Part shown: positions 7,143 through 17,317 of the stretch, piece by piece
How positions within the stretch are numbered: the first letter of the stretch is position 1
How the letters are laid out: each line of letters starts with the position of its first letter
Virus record (IMG/VR): IMGVR_UViG_3300032238_001291
Coordinates: 1 to 37,736 of that record
Length of the DNA: 37,736 nt
DNA from: a virus
Strand: one strand, 5' to 3'
Made by a program: the position numbers and the translations under genes
Notes under the pieces: generated by a model
What the model saw: only the letters and a program-made list of their open reading frames with translations
What the model was told of the DNA's origin: nothing
The model's database searches: none

Positions 7143-8558
7143 CTACGGCATTCCAAAGGGATTTTTCTCATTAAAATCTATAATTAAATCCGCTTCATTT
7201 TCTATATTTTCATTATCAGAAAATCCGTCATTAACAGTATATGTGTCAACCAATCTTAATACGTGAGATGCTCCAGAATCAGATCCTACAATATTTTCAG
7301 AAACTAAAAATTCTCCTGACAGATTAGATATTTCAAGTATATTTGAAACAGAATTCCAAGATCTTACTCTTGCAGTTGTGCTACTTATTGAACCCACTAC
7401 AATTTCATTAAAAATATAATCTCCTACAGACGTTAAGGAAGGACTTTCAATTGTAATAGATGGAACTTGTGTGTATCCTAGACCAGCATTTGTTATTCTT
7501 ATTTGAGTAATAACACCCGCAGAATTTACAATTGCGGTTGCTGCAGCTGAAACTGTTGAAATTCCAGTAAATGTAATCGGTGGAGGCAAAGTGTATCCAG
7601 AACCACCATTTGTAACTGTAATTATTCCAATAACTCCATCACCAATCGTTGCTGTTGCCGTTGCTCCGTCACCATCACCAAAAAATGCAACCTTGGGAGA
7701 TACTGTGTACCCATAACCAGGATTAATAACTTCAACCGACTGAACTGATTTTAAATTTGGATTAACATTACTATTACACACAACAATTCCACCAATCATT
7801 GTTGCAGATCCAATACCAGTCATTCCTCCGTTTGGTGCAGAAGAAATTGCAACTCTCGGTGCTGATGAATATCCGCCACCTCTATTTGTAACAGTAAAGT
7901 ATCTTATACCCCCATTAATCAATGTAGTAATAGCAGATGCCGTCACGCCAGATCCTACAAGTGTTAATGTTTGAATTGACCCATAAACGTTATGCTCAGA
8001 ATTAACATCTCCAGTACCACTTCCACCTATAGAATCATCAATTTGACCAATTCCAGTATCAATTACTTCATCTTCATATCTAAAGAGTTCGCATCTTAAA
8101 TCATAAGTAGTATTTCCTTGAAGTTGGTAAAATGGTTTTTCGTGTTCAACATATTTTATTTCAAATAAACGATCTCCCAGAGGAAAATAAATTAAATCTC
8201 CTTCTTTGGGGCGAGTTGATAATTTAATATTTTGCTCATTTTTTATAAGTGGAGAAATATACGTTTCAAATCTTTCCCTTGATATTGAAAGAGTTAATTC
8301 ATTAAGTGCTTGAATACCAAATTTTGAAAGAATTGTTGGATTTTCTCCATATCCATCATAATTGACAAGATATGCTTCTATTGGATATGCGTTATCAAAT
8401 GAAGATTGTATAAGTTCTCTTATAACAGTTTTTTGTGTGAGATATTTTCTAGGTAAATAATAAACTTCAACACCATACATTCTCAATTGTTCATTGACTA
8501 AATCTTGAATAAGATCTCTTTCTGATTGGGAACCTTGAAGAAAAAATGGATTAAGCAT
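7143..8558 (-). CDS. 14: Neck protein gp14 with a repeat-rich C-terminal extension
   Basis: gp14 forms a neck ring that closes the filled head and receives the tail. Residues 1-160 (MLNPFFLQGSQSERDLIQDLVNEQL, GVEVYYLPRKY, GDLIYFPLGDRLFEIKYVEHEKPFYQ) correspond to T4 gp14, including the paired aromatic motifs near 140. T4 gp14 has 256 residues; this one has 471. The extra part, residues about 190-400, contains four Gly-x-Gly-Tyr units (for example GGGYSSAPRV, GYGYTVSPKV, GSGYTLPPPI, GLGYTQVPSI), and after them a module with VGSDSGASHVL. A short conserved tail (NPFGMP) ends the protein. It lies four bases after gp13 and shares its transcript. Confidence 0.92.
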   Translation of the reverse strand: MLNPFFLQGSQSERDLIQDLVNEQLRMYGVEVYYLPRKYLTQKTVIRELIQSSFDNAYPIEAYLVNYDGYGENPTILSKFGIQALNELTLSISRERFETYISPLIKNEQNIKLSTRPKEGDLIYFPLGDRLFEIKYVEHEKPFYQLQGNTTYDLRCELFRYEDEVIDTGIGQIDDSIGGSGTGDVNSEHNVYGSIQTLTLVGSGVTASAITTLINGGIRYFTVTNRGGGYSSAPRVAISSAPNGGMTGIGSATMIGGIVVCNSNVNPNLKSVQSVEVINPGYGYTVSPKVAFFGDGDGATATATIGDGVIGIITVTNGGSGYTLPPPITFTGISTVSAAATAIVNSAGVITQIRITNAGLGYTQVPSITIESPSLTSVGDYIFNEIVVGSISSTTARVRSWNSVSNILEISNLSGEFLVSENIVGSDSGASHVLRLVDTYTVNDGFSDNENIENEADLIIDFNEKNPFGMP

Positions 8559-8562
8559 ACAA

Positions 8563-9408
8563 TTAACCGATCATATCCAAAGGTGGAAGTTCATAAGTAT
8601 TGGACATTTTTTCCATTAAAATATCAAGTTCTCTTTGAGCATCATCAAACATTTGGCGCCCATTAAGTTCTACTCCACCTGGAAGTTTAACACCAGTAAA
8701 TTTCATCATATTCTGTCCCCATTGACGTTTAATCAATGAAGTTAGGTATGGTTTGATAAAGGAATCATTCCAAACTCTACTATAATCATTTGGATCTAAA
8801 ATAGCATAACAATCTAAAATAATATAATTTCCAACTGTTACTGATCCCCAATCAATATCAAGATATAATCTATCCTGCCTTTTATTAAATCTAATTTGTT
8901 TTTGTGTATTCAGTAAAAAATCAAGATCTTCCAAATATGTTTTGACCATTGCATATGACAAAAGTTCTGTTGTTCCCCAATAATAAACATCATTTAGAAA
9001 TAATTGGTACTTAACACTAAACATATTATGAGTAATATTATTTGACCCATCAAACTGAAATATTTTGTTCACTCCAATAACACCGGGAGGGACTTGTAAA
9101 TAATTGCTATTTTCTTCATATTTAAATGTTGTTGCGGTTCCTACAATAGTGGTGTTTACCGTTGTGGTTACAATCCCAACACCTGAATTATTACCCCTAG
9201 CTCTTCCCCTATCAATATCTTCTTGTGTAAATTGATATTTAAAAAATGCTGGATAAACACCATCAAAATGACGTTCTTGAAAAAACTGAATAGCATCATC
9301 TACAAGATCGTCAATTTGTTCATTAGCGACGTTGATTTCCAAAACTGGCGCCCCCAGTTTTCTCTTACAATAATCTATTAATTCCTGTCTAGTAGATGGT
9401 TGCGCCAT
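8563..9408 (-). CDS. 13: Neck protein gp13 (head completion)
   Basis: gp13 is a ring protein that binds the portal after packaging and, with gp14, forms the neck. The 281 residues are near T4 gp13 (309). The start MAQPSTRQELIDYCKRKLGAPVLEINV and the segment DDLVDDAIQFFQERHFDG are characteristic of T4-type gp13, as is the C-terminal region with LIKRQWGQNMMKFTGVKLPGGVELNG. A GAGG site about eleven bases upstream supports ATG at 9408. The gene precedes gp14 with a four-base gap, which is the T4 arrangement. Confidence 0.93.
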   Translation of the reverse strand: MAQPSTRQELIDYCKRKLGAPVLEINVANEQIDDLVDDAIQFFQERHFDGVYPAFFKYQFTQEDIDRGRARGNNSGVGIVTTTVNTTIVGTATTFKYEENSNYLQVPPGVIGVNKIFQFDGSNNITHNMFSVKYQLFLNDVYYWGTTELLSYAMVKTYLEDLDFLLNTQKQIRFNKRQDRLYLDIDWGSVTVGNYIILDCYAILDPNDYSRVWNDSFIKPYLTSLIKRQWGQNMMKFTGVKLPGGVELNGRQMFDDAQRELDILMEKMSNTYELPPLDMIG

Positions 9409-9431
9409 TTATACAATACCTCTTAAGATAT

Positions 9432-9614
9432 TTAGGGTGCTGGAGAAATTCCTAAAGACAATACTACTTCTTGCTGCTTCAAATAAAGTTTATAATAACA
9501 CTTTGCAATGGTTTTAATTTGCTCAATGTCTTCTATACTATCTATTTCTGACGCAATTTTAAAATATTCAAAACTCTTGCTTAAATTTTCAAGTTCTATT
9601 TTATTTGGATCCAT
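9432..9614 (-). CDS. Small helical protein, 60 aa, unknown
   Basis: This is a short, mostly helical protein with an acidic first half and the segment AKCYYKLYLKQQEVVLSLG in its second half. It has no recognised domain, signal peptide or membrane segment. Its ATG lies inside the last 14 bases of the preceding 78-codon frame, so the two are probably translated together. The place between the DUF4815-like protein and gp13 corresponds to the wac region of T4, but it is far too short to be fibritin and shows no resemblance to it. It is called a gene because of the tight packing and the lack of a competing frame. Confidence 0.6.
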   Translation of the reverse strand: MDPNKIELENLSKSFEYFKIASEIDSIEDIEQIKTIAKCYYKLYLKQQEVVLSLGISPAP

Positions 9615-9828
9615 TAACTAAACTCCTAAGTAAAGATTTTATTTCATCCAGATCACCTTTCATATTAGCAACATCAGACTCAAGATTTTGTATCTTTTGA
9701 TACTCATCATTTTTTGTTTCACGTCTTAAAACATATTCCTGATATTCTGACATATTGTTATTGATAATAGAATTTGTATTTGGATCCCGAAGTAAATTTG
9801 GATGTCCTTCAACTTTTAAGTATGTCAT
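9601..9828 (-). CDS. Small protein with C-terminal coiled coil, 75 aa, unknown
   Basis: The N-terminus (MTYLKVEGHPNLLRDPNTNSI) is an extended polar segment of a kind found at the start of several small cyanophage structural-region proteins. The second half (about residues 40-72) has heptad-like spacing of hydrophobic residues, including IQNLESDVANMKGDLDEIKS, suggesting a coiled coil. ATG at 9828 comes one base after the TAA of the 2493-codon gene, so I prefer it to the in-frame TTG at 9837. It may be a small structural or assembly protein acting with its neighbours; this is inference from position only. Confidence 0.65.
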   Translation of the reverse strand: MTYLKVEGHPNLLRDPNTNSIINNNMSEYQEYVLRRETKNDEYQKIQNLESDVANMKGDLDEIKSLLRSLVNGSK

Positions 9829-9829
9829 A

Positions 9830-12800
9830 TTAAGCAAGAGTAATAACTCTAAGATCTTTCAATCTTGGTACATATGTTTGACTTGTTGAAGTCAGAATAA
9901 TCTTAATTCTGTATGATCTAAATGTTGGCAGTTGATCGACACTGAATGAATATTCTTTATATTCAAGATTTTGTGACAAGAATCCTAATGAAGTTGATGG
10001 GGAAACATAAGAGTCTGGACGACCATCATTATTTGTTGGATTGATGACCTGCTTTCTTACATCCAAATTCATATAACCTGGGAATGGTACAAAAATTGGA
10101 GTGAAGTTTTGATTTTCTCCAATTGCATAGAAAGCGCGAATATCTGAGTAAATATTAATGTTTGCATTTGCCAAAAGAAGAATTGAAGATGCAGGACTTT
10201 CCAAAGAAATTTCTTTGGAAATATATTGGAATGCTGTAGGATCATCCATAATACTATTAACTCTACTATCGGCTGCATAATCTGTGATTATGCTATTTAC
10301 TCTGTTTGAAGTTGTTATTAAACTGACTCTTTGAGTATCAATAACAGGACTTAATCTGCTATCAATGGTGTTCAGGAGAAGTCTCATATCCAAGGATTTA
10401 TTTCCAGGCAAATTGGTGAGATTTGCATCTTCGTTTACTTTGGAAGCAATTATTCTTGCGCTATCGAGATAGTTTGTTTTATTTACTGAAATAGATTCGA
10501 ATCCATTATTGGCATACGGAACTTCATTTCCACTAATACTTTGTCCTGTTATCGTTCTTATTTCGGCACTTAATGATGTTCCTTGAACAGTTAGATTTTG
10601 AATCATTGGAGTGACCAACTCAAAAGGAATATTTTGAGTTGCTTTAGTATTATACCCCCCAGTTGATTTGGATTTGTTAAGATAAAGTTTGGGGAAACCT
10701 GTTCCAACAGATCTATCATTTCCATTAGATGACATATCAATCTTAATATTATAAGAATCAAAAGTAATTGGATTTGATACTGTTACATCTTCAAGATTAT
10801 GTGTGCTATTAATTCTATTTAAAGATACGCCGGATAATTCATACTTATAAACAGGAGTTCCTGCTGGATAATTTTTGGGATTTGATCCTCTAACGATAGT
10901 TCCGCCAAGCGTACCTCCAGAAGAAGAAGTATAAGAAATTACTTCATCTCCAATTAAAACATAACCTAAATTAGTTGTTCCAACTCCAACATTTTCGAAT
11001 GTGGTAAAGTTTGAAATACCATCTACAGAAATCGCTGCTGTAGAATCTGAATTGTACGCAAGACTTAATTTTGTTGGCGCAATATCAGATTCAACTCCAG
11101 AAATAGTTACATAATTTTGATTAAAATACATTCCATGATTTTTATGATTGACTAGAATATGCAATCCATCAGATTCTGTAATAATTTCAGATATTGTTAC
11201 TGCAACCCCGACAGACTTATTCAGATCAGTTGTTATGCCAGAACTATTTGTATATCGTAATGTTTTGCCAATTCCGATTTCAAAATCTCCTTGGACATTA
11301 TCAAGAATGAGTTGATTAGTACTAGCAATAGAAACTATAGAGAATCTTGCATTGCTTCCTACGGAAGTGGTGCCAATAGTTGTAATTCCAAGAACATCCC
11401 CAACTTGATATCCAGAACCACCATTTGAAATGGTTGCACCAACTGCTACACCGTTGCTAATGGTAATATTTGCAGTTGCATTTCTACCATTTCCCGTTAT
11501 TGTGGTCAAATTGACATTATTAAATGTGAGAGATCCAGAAGATGGAGTATAACCTATACCAGCATTGATTATATTGAGAGTACTAAACGCAATTCCTGCA
11601 CTGCCCACATAATTTCCAGTAGCATTTGTATTATACTGAGAAACAGTATTTCCGAGAGTCAATCCACTATCTTGTAAAGTCGATCCCAAACCTACTCTAA
11701 TTCTTCTTGAATTTGTATTTAATGAATTTGGAAGTAATGTAGGTATTTGTCCATTACCTTCCTTTAATTCTGGACTGTAATATTCTACATTACCACTTGA
11801 TAAGAAATCTGCACGATAAAGAACAAATTTCATATCTTCCCATTGACTTGCCTCCCAGGTAGCAGCATTTTGAGATTTAAATAATGATCCAAGATAAGGT
11901 TGATTTGAAATATAAGTTTGTGTTAGTAGATCATTTTCGCCAATTCTTGAAATATAAACACTATATTTAGTTGAATTTGATGCAAGACAAATACAATAAT
12001 CTTTGCCACCTTCAAGGTAAACTGGCGATTTGAAAATAAACGATGTTGCAATAGAAGAATCCGAAGAAATATTAATTTGTCCAGGATCTAACGTAATTTC
12101 AGAAAATGGCAAAACTTTCTGTGTTGGATATCCATTTTGCATCGTCCTCAATTGGAACGTTACTGGAATATCATTATCATCTTTCGATGAGAAGAATACC
12201 TCACATCTTGTTAAGAAAACTCCAGTTTCATCTTCAACCAAGAAAGATTGTGCAAGAGGATCATACCAACCAACAACTCTTGCCCCAGATGAACGTGTAT
12301 TTGAACCAATTGCTCCACTAGAGGTTGATGATGAAGTTGAAGATACAGATCTTGATTCAAATTCTTGTTTATTTTGAATTCTTCCATTTCTAACGGAAAC
12401 TATATTTTCTTGAACTGTTTCAATTGATCCATCAGAAATAAATCCTTCCTCAGCAATTGTTGTAGCTGCATTTTGATCATTTAGATTATTATTTACCAAA
12501 GTAAAGACTTTATTGCCAGTTGCAAATCTTGGATTGTCTAAAATATTTGGATTTGGAATAAAGAAACTGCCAATCAAAGTTGCTGATAAATCAGATATTA
12601 ATCTGACATTGGTGATTGTAGCTTGGGCGCCGCTTGTTTGACCAACCAATATCATTCCACTTTCTACCCATCCACTATATTCTCCTTGGAATTGAGTTGC
12701 CAATGAAAAAGTATCAACGTTTAAAATATTAGATGTGGATGAGTAAGTTGGTTGTAGTACTTGATTTGTGTATGGATTTTGTGGATAGGTAATAGTTGGT

Positions 12801-15800
12801 AGATTATAAGGTCCTTCTTTATGATTTGATTGAGCAACTCTGAATCTAATTGATGGGTGCAATGTTTGTGAGTTTGGTCCAAGTCCTGTGGTTCTAGATG
12901 TTCCTATTACTTTTTCACCGACTTGGAAGTTTCCAGAAATCATATTAATTTCAAGAAGTTTTGGTACACAATATTTTGTAACATCTATACCATCAAAAAA
13001 TGCATAAAGTTGTGTTAATGGTTTTACTTTTTTAGTAATAAATTCAATATTTCTAGATCTCATATATGGAACAATATTTCTACTTACAACTCTGTCACCA
13101 ACAGATGTATTTTCAAATTGTTCCGCTACAAATTTAGTTGTTCCTGTTCTTGATGCAGTTCCTGTTAATGTAGTTGTAGTAGTTGTTGATTGGAAAGTTG
13201 TTGTTGTACTCAAATCTTCTTGCCAACGTGTTGCTGATCCGCTGCCACCATTTATCCAACCGCCTGTTCCCCAAGTTCTACTTGAATTTGATGTTTCTGT
13301 CCATGAACTTGTACTTGAACTTGTACTTGAACCAGTCCATACAGTTTCCCATGCATTCCAAACAGTAGGTGCAAATCCAGTTTGTGGATCAATGTTTAAT
13401 GTTCTAACTGCAAGTTGCATTGTAGAATCAAAATTACCTTCAACATTGATAATTTTTGCATCTAATCTAACAGTATCTACCCATGTATCTGATGCGGGAG
13501 TTAATTCTAAAGATCCTTGCCAAAAACTAATTAAGAAAGGAGTGACACTTTCCTTTCTCGTTGCAAATGATTGCTTCAACCATTCAACTTCAGCATAATC
13601 TAAAGTAATAATATCGCCTGTTTTTCTAATATTATTGCCTTCGATAGGAGCAAATGCCAAATCTTCAGTTGGATCTACATTGGTTACGGGACCAGGTATT
13701 AAATCAATCGAATTGGTATAATGTCTTGCCCTTAATTCATTATTTTTAAAATCTATACTATTTTTAAATTCAATAGAATTTTCTTGTGGTAAAAGAGATG
13801 AGAAATTGTCAACAAAAAATCCAGACTTAAATCTATTCAAACCTTGAGCATCAGATATGAATAAATTTGAGGTATTACTTTCTAAAAGTGAAAGTGAAGT
13901 ATAATATTCTAGAGATTTGACACGATCTTCAATTTTTTTAATATCTGCCATTGTAAATCTCTTATGCTGCAAGAATTCAATTGAAGCTTGAGATACATTA
14001 TATAAATATGGAGGAAGTGTTATGGCAGCAACTTCCAATGAATCGTCTATAATATCTGGACGAGTAAGTTTTTCTCCTGGTGTTCCAAACTTAATTTGGA
14101 ATCTTCCATCTTTTGAAAGATATATTCTATCAATTCTTCCAAGGTAGAAAGAGAATGTTGTTACAATTGATTCATCTGATGCAAGAATATTTGCAGCAGA
14201 ATTTCCAGAAGAATTGAATGTTCTTCCATAAAATTCTAAAGGAGATCTTGATCCACTTGTTACTGTGTAATCAGAAACTTTTGGTCTGATATCAATTATA
14301 TCAGTATTTCTTGATACATTAACTACTTGAATTTCTTTTGAATAATCAAATGTGCTATATGAGTTTGCAGTTGTAATGTCTCCATCATCCGAAGATTCAT
14401 AATACCCGTTTGTGAAATATACTTTTAATTTTCTTGAAGGTTCTTGAACTTCCGATTTTCTTGTTATATATCCATAATCATAAAATGTTCCTTTTTGACC
14501 ACTTCCAAAGGTAAAATTAGAAGAAACGTTGGGACTTGGGGAATTTAATGTAGTAATAATTGCACTAACCTTAGATTCTTCAAATGTGACCGTTTCTCCT
14601 TCTTTAAATCCATTTTGATTCTTTGAAATAAATGAAATTTGGGAGTCAGTAAGCCTTTCTGCACATATTCCAATTGCGCCACTGGATTGTCCTACAAATT
14701 TTTCGCCTATTATCAAATCTGTTGTTTTTGTTGATGGACCACTAATTGATGATAATACAATTGTGGGAGCTGAAGGATTGGATGTGTCTAAAGATTCATA
14801 AATTCCATGAATATTAATAATATCTGCAACATTCAATGATATTATTTCATCCTGAACTCTTGTTCCATATGGATAATTTCCATAAACCAACCCATCATTA
14901 ACAGTTGTAGTTCCTGTTCCAGAATATGAATAAATTGATTTGTCGATAATAATTGAATTGACTCTTTTTTTTCTTTTTATTTTTTCTTTTGGTTTAGATT
15001 TTGTTAAAGTAGCGACTAAAGTTGCGCCAGTATTATTTGAACCTAAATTATAAATTTGTAATTGGGATGATCCACTAATGAATGCAAATTTATCAGAAGT
15101 TAGAACTTCAGTCGTACCGTCAGATCTAATTAATGAATATCTTTCTTCATCGAAAGGTAAAAATGTTTCATTAGTTCCTGCAGTTACTGGAGTTGATAAT
15201 TGATTTCCAGAAATATTAACTGTAAATGATTTTCTTATTGTAAGAGAAGCATTAGTTAAATCTACATTGGAAATATTATTTTTTGGTAATGTTGTATAAA
15301 GTGTATTATCTGTAGAAACTTCTAAACCTGTTGTTAAAATTTGAAGATCGGTTACAGATAATGAGCTAGATGGTAATATACTGCTTGTTATTCCAGATAC
15401 TGATTGTACTTGTGTAACTGTAACTGTTGTTGAACCAACACTAACTACTTTTGCAAATACTTTATATGGTTGAGAAGTGTCAGTATATTGGACTAAGTTT
15501 CCTGGTTTGATAATAGTTCCAGGAAATTGCGTATTTGAACTCGTTACGGTACTAATGCCACCAGAATAAGTGCTGATAGTTGCTATTCCAATGGTATATC
15601 CAGTTGATTGAATTGTATCGGCAGTAAATGTAGATGCAGATCCTACAATACCATAAACTGATTTAATATCAGAAATACCATAAGATGTTACAGCAGTAGA
15701 AACTCTTCCATTTATAATTCCATTAAAAGTAAGGGATTCGTTAGGCACAAAATTACCATTAGTTTCATATAGTACTAAAGATTTTGAATTTGAAACTGCA

Positions 15801-17311
15801 TCTTTTAAAAATCCCGTTGCTCCACTAGAATTCCCTTTTACAAAAGTTGGAATTGCTAAGGTAATTGCTTCATTTACAGTTATTTCAGTTGTAGTTTGAA
15901 CATCATAAAGGGAAATATTCCATTGGTTGATATTTGTATTGGATGTACTATAAGATCCAGATTCTAATCTAAAATCATAAACTCTTGCAACGCCAATTTC
16001 TTTTCCTGGTGCAGTCGTTTGTGCTGATCCTACTCTCTGATCTCTTAAACTTAAAACATAAGTGTTTCCAATTCCAATTGTCGGAGACCCATAAACTCTA
16101 TTTAATTTTAGAGTGGGTCCTGTATTGTAGTTTATTGATTGATTTTCTAAATTTTTTGTTGTTCTTGGTTTTGGTAGATCTAAAAATGTTGGAGAAATTG
16201 TCTCAATTTCATACCCCTTTACAAATGCCTTTCCGGGCGAAATTTGATATATTGCCAAATCGCTTGAAGGAGTAGAACCTGCATAGGTAAATTGACCTAC
16301 ATTAAAAATGCCACGATTTCCTAATCCATCATTTAAAGATTCTTTTACTGAAACATCAAAGGGGGATACATAATAATCTCCAGATTCTGAGTATGTTCTT
16401 CTAGCTAACTCATCTTCGATAATACTATAATCTGTAGTTTGTTTTAATGTTCTAAGAACACCATCTTTAATAGTTGCTAATTCTACAAAATTATTATCAT
16501 TAAAATCGTTTAAACTCTTTTTAAAGAGGGATGTAGATATTTTTAGCCTATCCGCCCCTGGGGCAGAATAGTTATTAAATCCCTGAGAATTATCATTTAA
16601 TGCCTCATCAATATCTGCATTGATAATTTCTTCATTAACAAATAAACCTATTCTATAATTTGGTTTATTTGCATACTGATCAAGAATCAATGTTTCAGAA
16701 CTTACGTTTACAAATTGTCCGCGAATAAAGTAAACACCATCTGTAATTGAAAATGCAGATCCAGTTGAAGTTGCATTATTGGCAACGGTAATTGCAAATG
16801 GAGTTCCTGCGGAAATAGTCGCATTTCCTAAAAGACCTGATGTAATTGTTGTATTTGATGACAATGATTCACCATCAAAAAATTCTTTTGTTGAATTATT
16901 TTGAGTACTAGATCCAATGTAACTTACATATAGAGTTATATTTCCTCTTTCAGATTCATTTGCCAATAATATCTTTTCTACTACTGCAGTAACTCCAGAA
17001 GTTTGTCCAGTAATTTTTGTTCCTATAAGTTGATCTGCATATGCAGACACAGGAACTCCCAGATAAGTGTTATTTAATTCAACTGCATAATATAGAGAAT
17101 TATATGCAGTATTTCCTGGAATAACCTTAGCACCTTCTTTGAAAAAGTGCTGTCCAAATTTTTCAATTTGATTTTGTAATATTGATTGTAGAGTTGTTAA
17201 CTCTCTTGCCTGCACAGGATATCCAGGTTTAAATAATACTCTATAATAGTCATTATTTGCATCAAAATCGTCAAAATATGGAGCTACATTAAGATTAGTT
17301 TGCTGAGACAT
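9830..17311 (-). CDS. Giant DUF4815-like virion protein, 2493 aa, in the T4 gp9-wac position
   Basis: The N-terminus (NVAPYFDDFDANNDYYRVLF, PGYPVQARELTTLQSILQNQ) matches the DUF4815 family of phage structural proteins. Later landmarks are a Ser/Thr/Trp-rich stretch at about 1320-1390, the segment GDRVVSRNIVPYMRSRNIEF near 1410 followed by LYAFFDGIDVTKYCVPKLLEI-like sequence, and a C-terminal region with many short beta segments ending YVPRLKDLRVITLA. Several G-x-SGA modules and two GxGY units recur inside it. It lies six bases after gp8 and before gp13, where T4 has genes 9, 10, 11, 12 and wac, so it may replace some baseplate-periphery or fibre-attachment functions. No clear Shine-Dalgarno precedes the ATG. 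It is certainly a late virion protein by context; the exact role is not known to me. Confidence 0.88.
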   Translation of the reverse strand: MSQQTNLNVAPYFDDFDANNDYYRVLFKPGYPVQARELTTLQSILQNQIEKFGQHFFKEGAKVIPGNTAYNSLYYAVELNNTYLGVPVSAYADQLIGTKITGQTSGVTAVVEKILLANESERGNITLYVSYIGSSTQNNSTKEFFDGESLSSNTTITSGLLGNATISAGTPFAITVANNATSTGSAFSITDGVYFIRGQFVNVSSETLILDQYANKPNYRIGLFVNEEIINADIDEALNDNSQGFNNYSAPGADRLKISTSLFKKSLNDFNDNNFVELATIKDGVLRTLKQTTDYSIIEDELARRTYSESGDYYVSPFDVSVKESLNDGLGNRGIFNVGQFTYAGSTPSSDLAIYQISPGKAFVKGYEIETISPTFLDLPKPRTTKNLENQSINYNTGPTLKLNRVYGSPTIGIGNTYVLSLRDQRVGSAQTTAPGKEIGVARVYDFRLESGSYSTSNTNINQWNISLYDVQTTTEITVNEAITLAIPTFVKGNSSGATGFLKDAVSNSKSLVLYETNGNFVPNESLTFNGIINGRVSTAVTSYGISDIKSVYGIVGSASTFTADTIQSTGYTIGIATISTYSGGISTVTSSNTQFPGTIIKPGNLVQYTDTSQPYKVFAKVVSVGSTTVTVTQVQSVSGITSSILPSSSLSVTDLQILTTGLEVSTDNTLYTTLPKNNISNVDLTNASLTIRKSFTVNISGNQLSTPVTAGTNETFLPFDEERYSLIRSDGTTEVLTSDKFAFISGSSQLQIYNLGSNNTGATLVATLTKSKPKEKIKRKKRVNSIIIDKSIYSYSGTGTTTVNDGLVYGNYPYGTRVQDEIISLNVADIINIHGIYESLDTSNPSAPTIVLSSISGPSTKTTDLIIGEKFVGQSSGAIGICAERLTDSQISFISKNQNGFKEGETVTFEESKVSAIITTLNSPSPNVSSNFTFGSGQKGTFYDYGYITRKSEVQEPSRKLKVYFTNGYYESSDDGDITTANSYSTFDYSKEIQVVNVSRNTDIIDIRPKVSDYTVTSGSRSPLEFYGRTFNSSGNSAANILASDESIVTTFSFYLGRIDRIYLSKDGRFQIKFGTPGEKLTRPDIIDDSLEVAAITLPPYLYNVSQASIEFLQHKRFTMADIKKIEDRVKSLEYYTSLSLLESNTSNLFISDAQGLNRFKSGFFVDNFSSLLPQENSIEFKNSIDFKNNELRARHYTNSIDLIPGPVTNVDPTEDLAFAPIEGNNIRKTGDIITLDYAEVEWLKQSFATRKESVTPFLISFWQGSLELTPASDTWVDTVRLDAKIINVEGNFDSTMQLAVRTLNIDPQTGFAPTVWNAWETVWTGSSTSSSTSSWTETSNSSRTWGTGGWINGGSGSATRWQEDLSTTTTFQSTTTTTTLTGTASRTGTTKFVAEQFENTSVGDRVVSRNIVPYMRSRNIEFITKKVKPLTQLYAFFDGIDVTKYCVPKLLEINMISGNFQVGEKVIGTSRTTGLGPNSQTLHPSIRFRVAQSNHKEGPYNLPTITYPQNPYTNQVLQPTYSSTSNILNVDTFSLATQFQGEYSGWVESGMILVGQTSGAQATITNVRLISDLSATLIGSFFIPNPNILDNPRFATGNKVFTLVNNNLNDQNAATTIAEEGFISDGSIETVQENIVSVRNGRIQNKQEFESRSVSSTSSSTSSGAIGSNTRSSGARVVGWYDPLAQSFLVEDETGVFLTRCEVFFSSKDDNDIPVTFQLRTMQNGYPTQKVLPFSEITLDPGQINISSDSSIATSFIFKSPVYLEGGKDYCICLASNSTKYSVYISRIGENDLLTQTYISNQPYLGSLFKSQNAATWEASQWEDMKFVLYRADFLSSGNVEYYSPELKEGNGQIPTLLPNSLNTNSRRIRVGLGSTLQDSGLTLGNTVSQYNTNATGNYVGSAGIAFSTLNIINAGIGYTPSSGSLTFNNVNLTTITGNGRNATANITISNGVAVGATISNGGSGYQVGDVLGITTIGTTSVGSNARFSIVSIASTNQLILDNVQGDFEIGIGKTLRYTNSSGITTDLNKSVGVAVTISEIITESDGLHILVNHKNHGMYFNQNYVTISGVESDIAPTKLSLAYNSDSTAAISVDGISNFTTFENVGVGTTNLGYVLIGDEVISYTSSSGGTLGGTIVRGSNPKNYPAGTPVYKYELSGVSLNRINSTHNLEDVTVSNPITFDSYNIKIDMSSNGNDRSVGTGFPKLYLNKSKSTGGYNTKATQNIPFELVTPMIQNLTVQGTSLSAEIRTITGQSISGNEVPYANNGFESISVNKTNYLDSARIIASKVNEDANLTNLPGNKSLDMRLLLNTIDSRLSPVIDTQRVSLITTSNRVNSIITDYAADSRVNSIMDDPTAFQYISKEISLESPASSILLLANANINIYSDIRAFYAIGENQNFTPIFVPFPGYMNLDVRKQVINPTNNDGRPDSYVSPSTSLGFLSQNLEYKEYSFSVDQLPTFRSYRIKIILTSTSQTYVPRLKDLRVITLA

Positions 17312-17317
17312 AATTCG

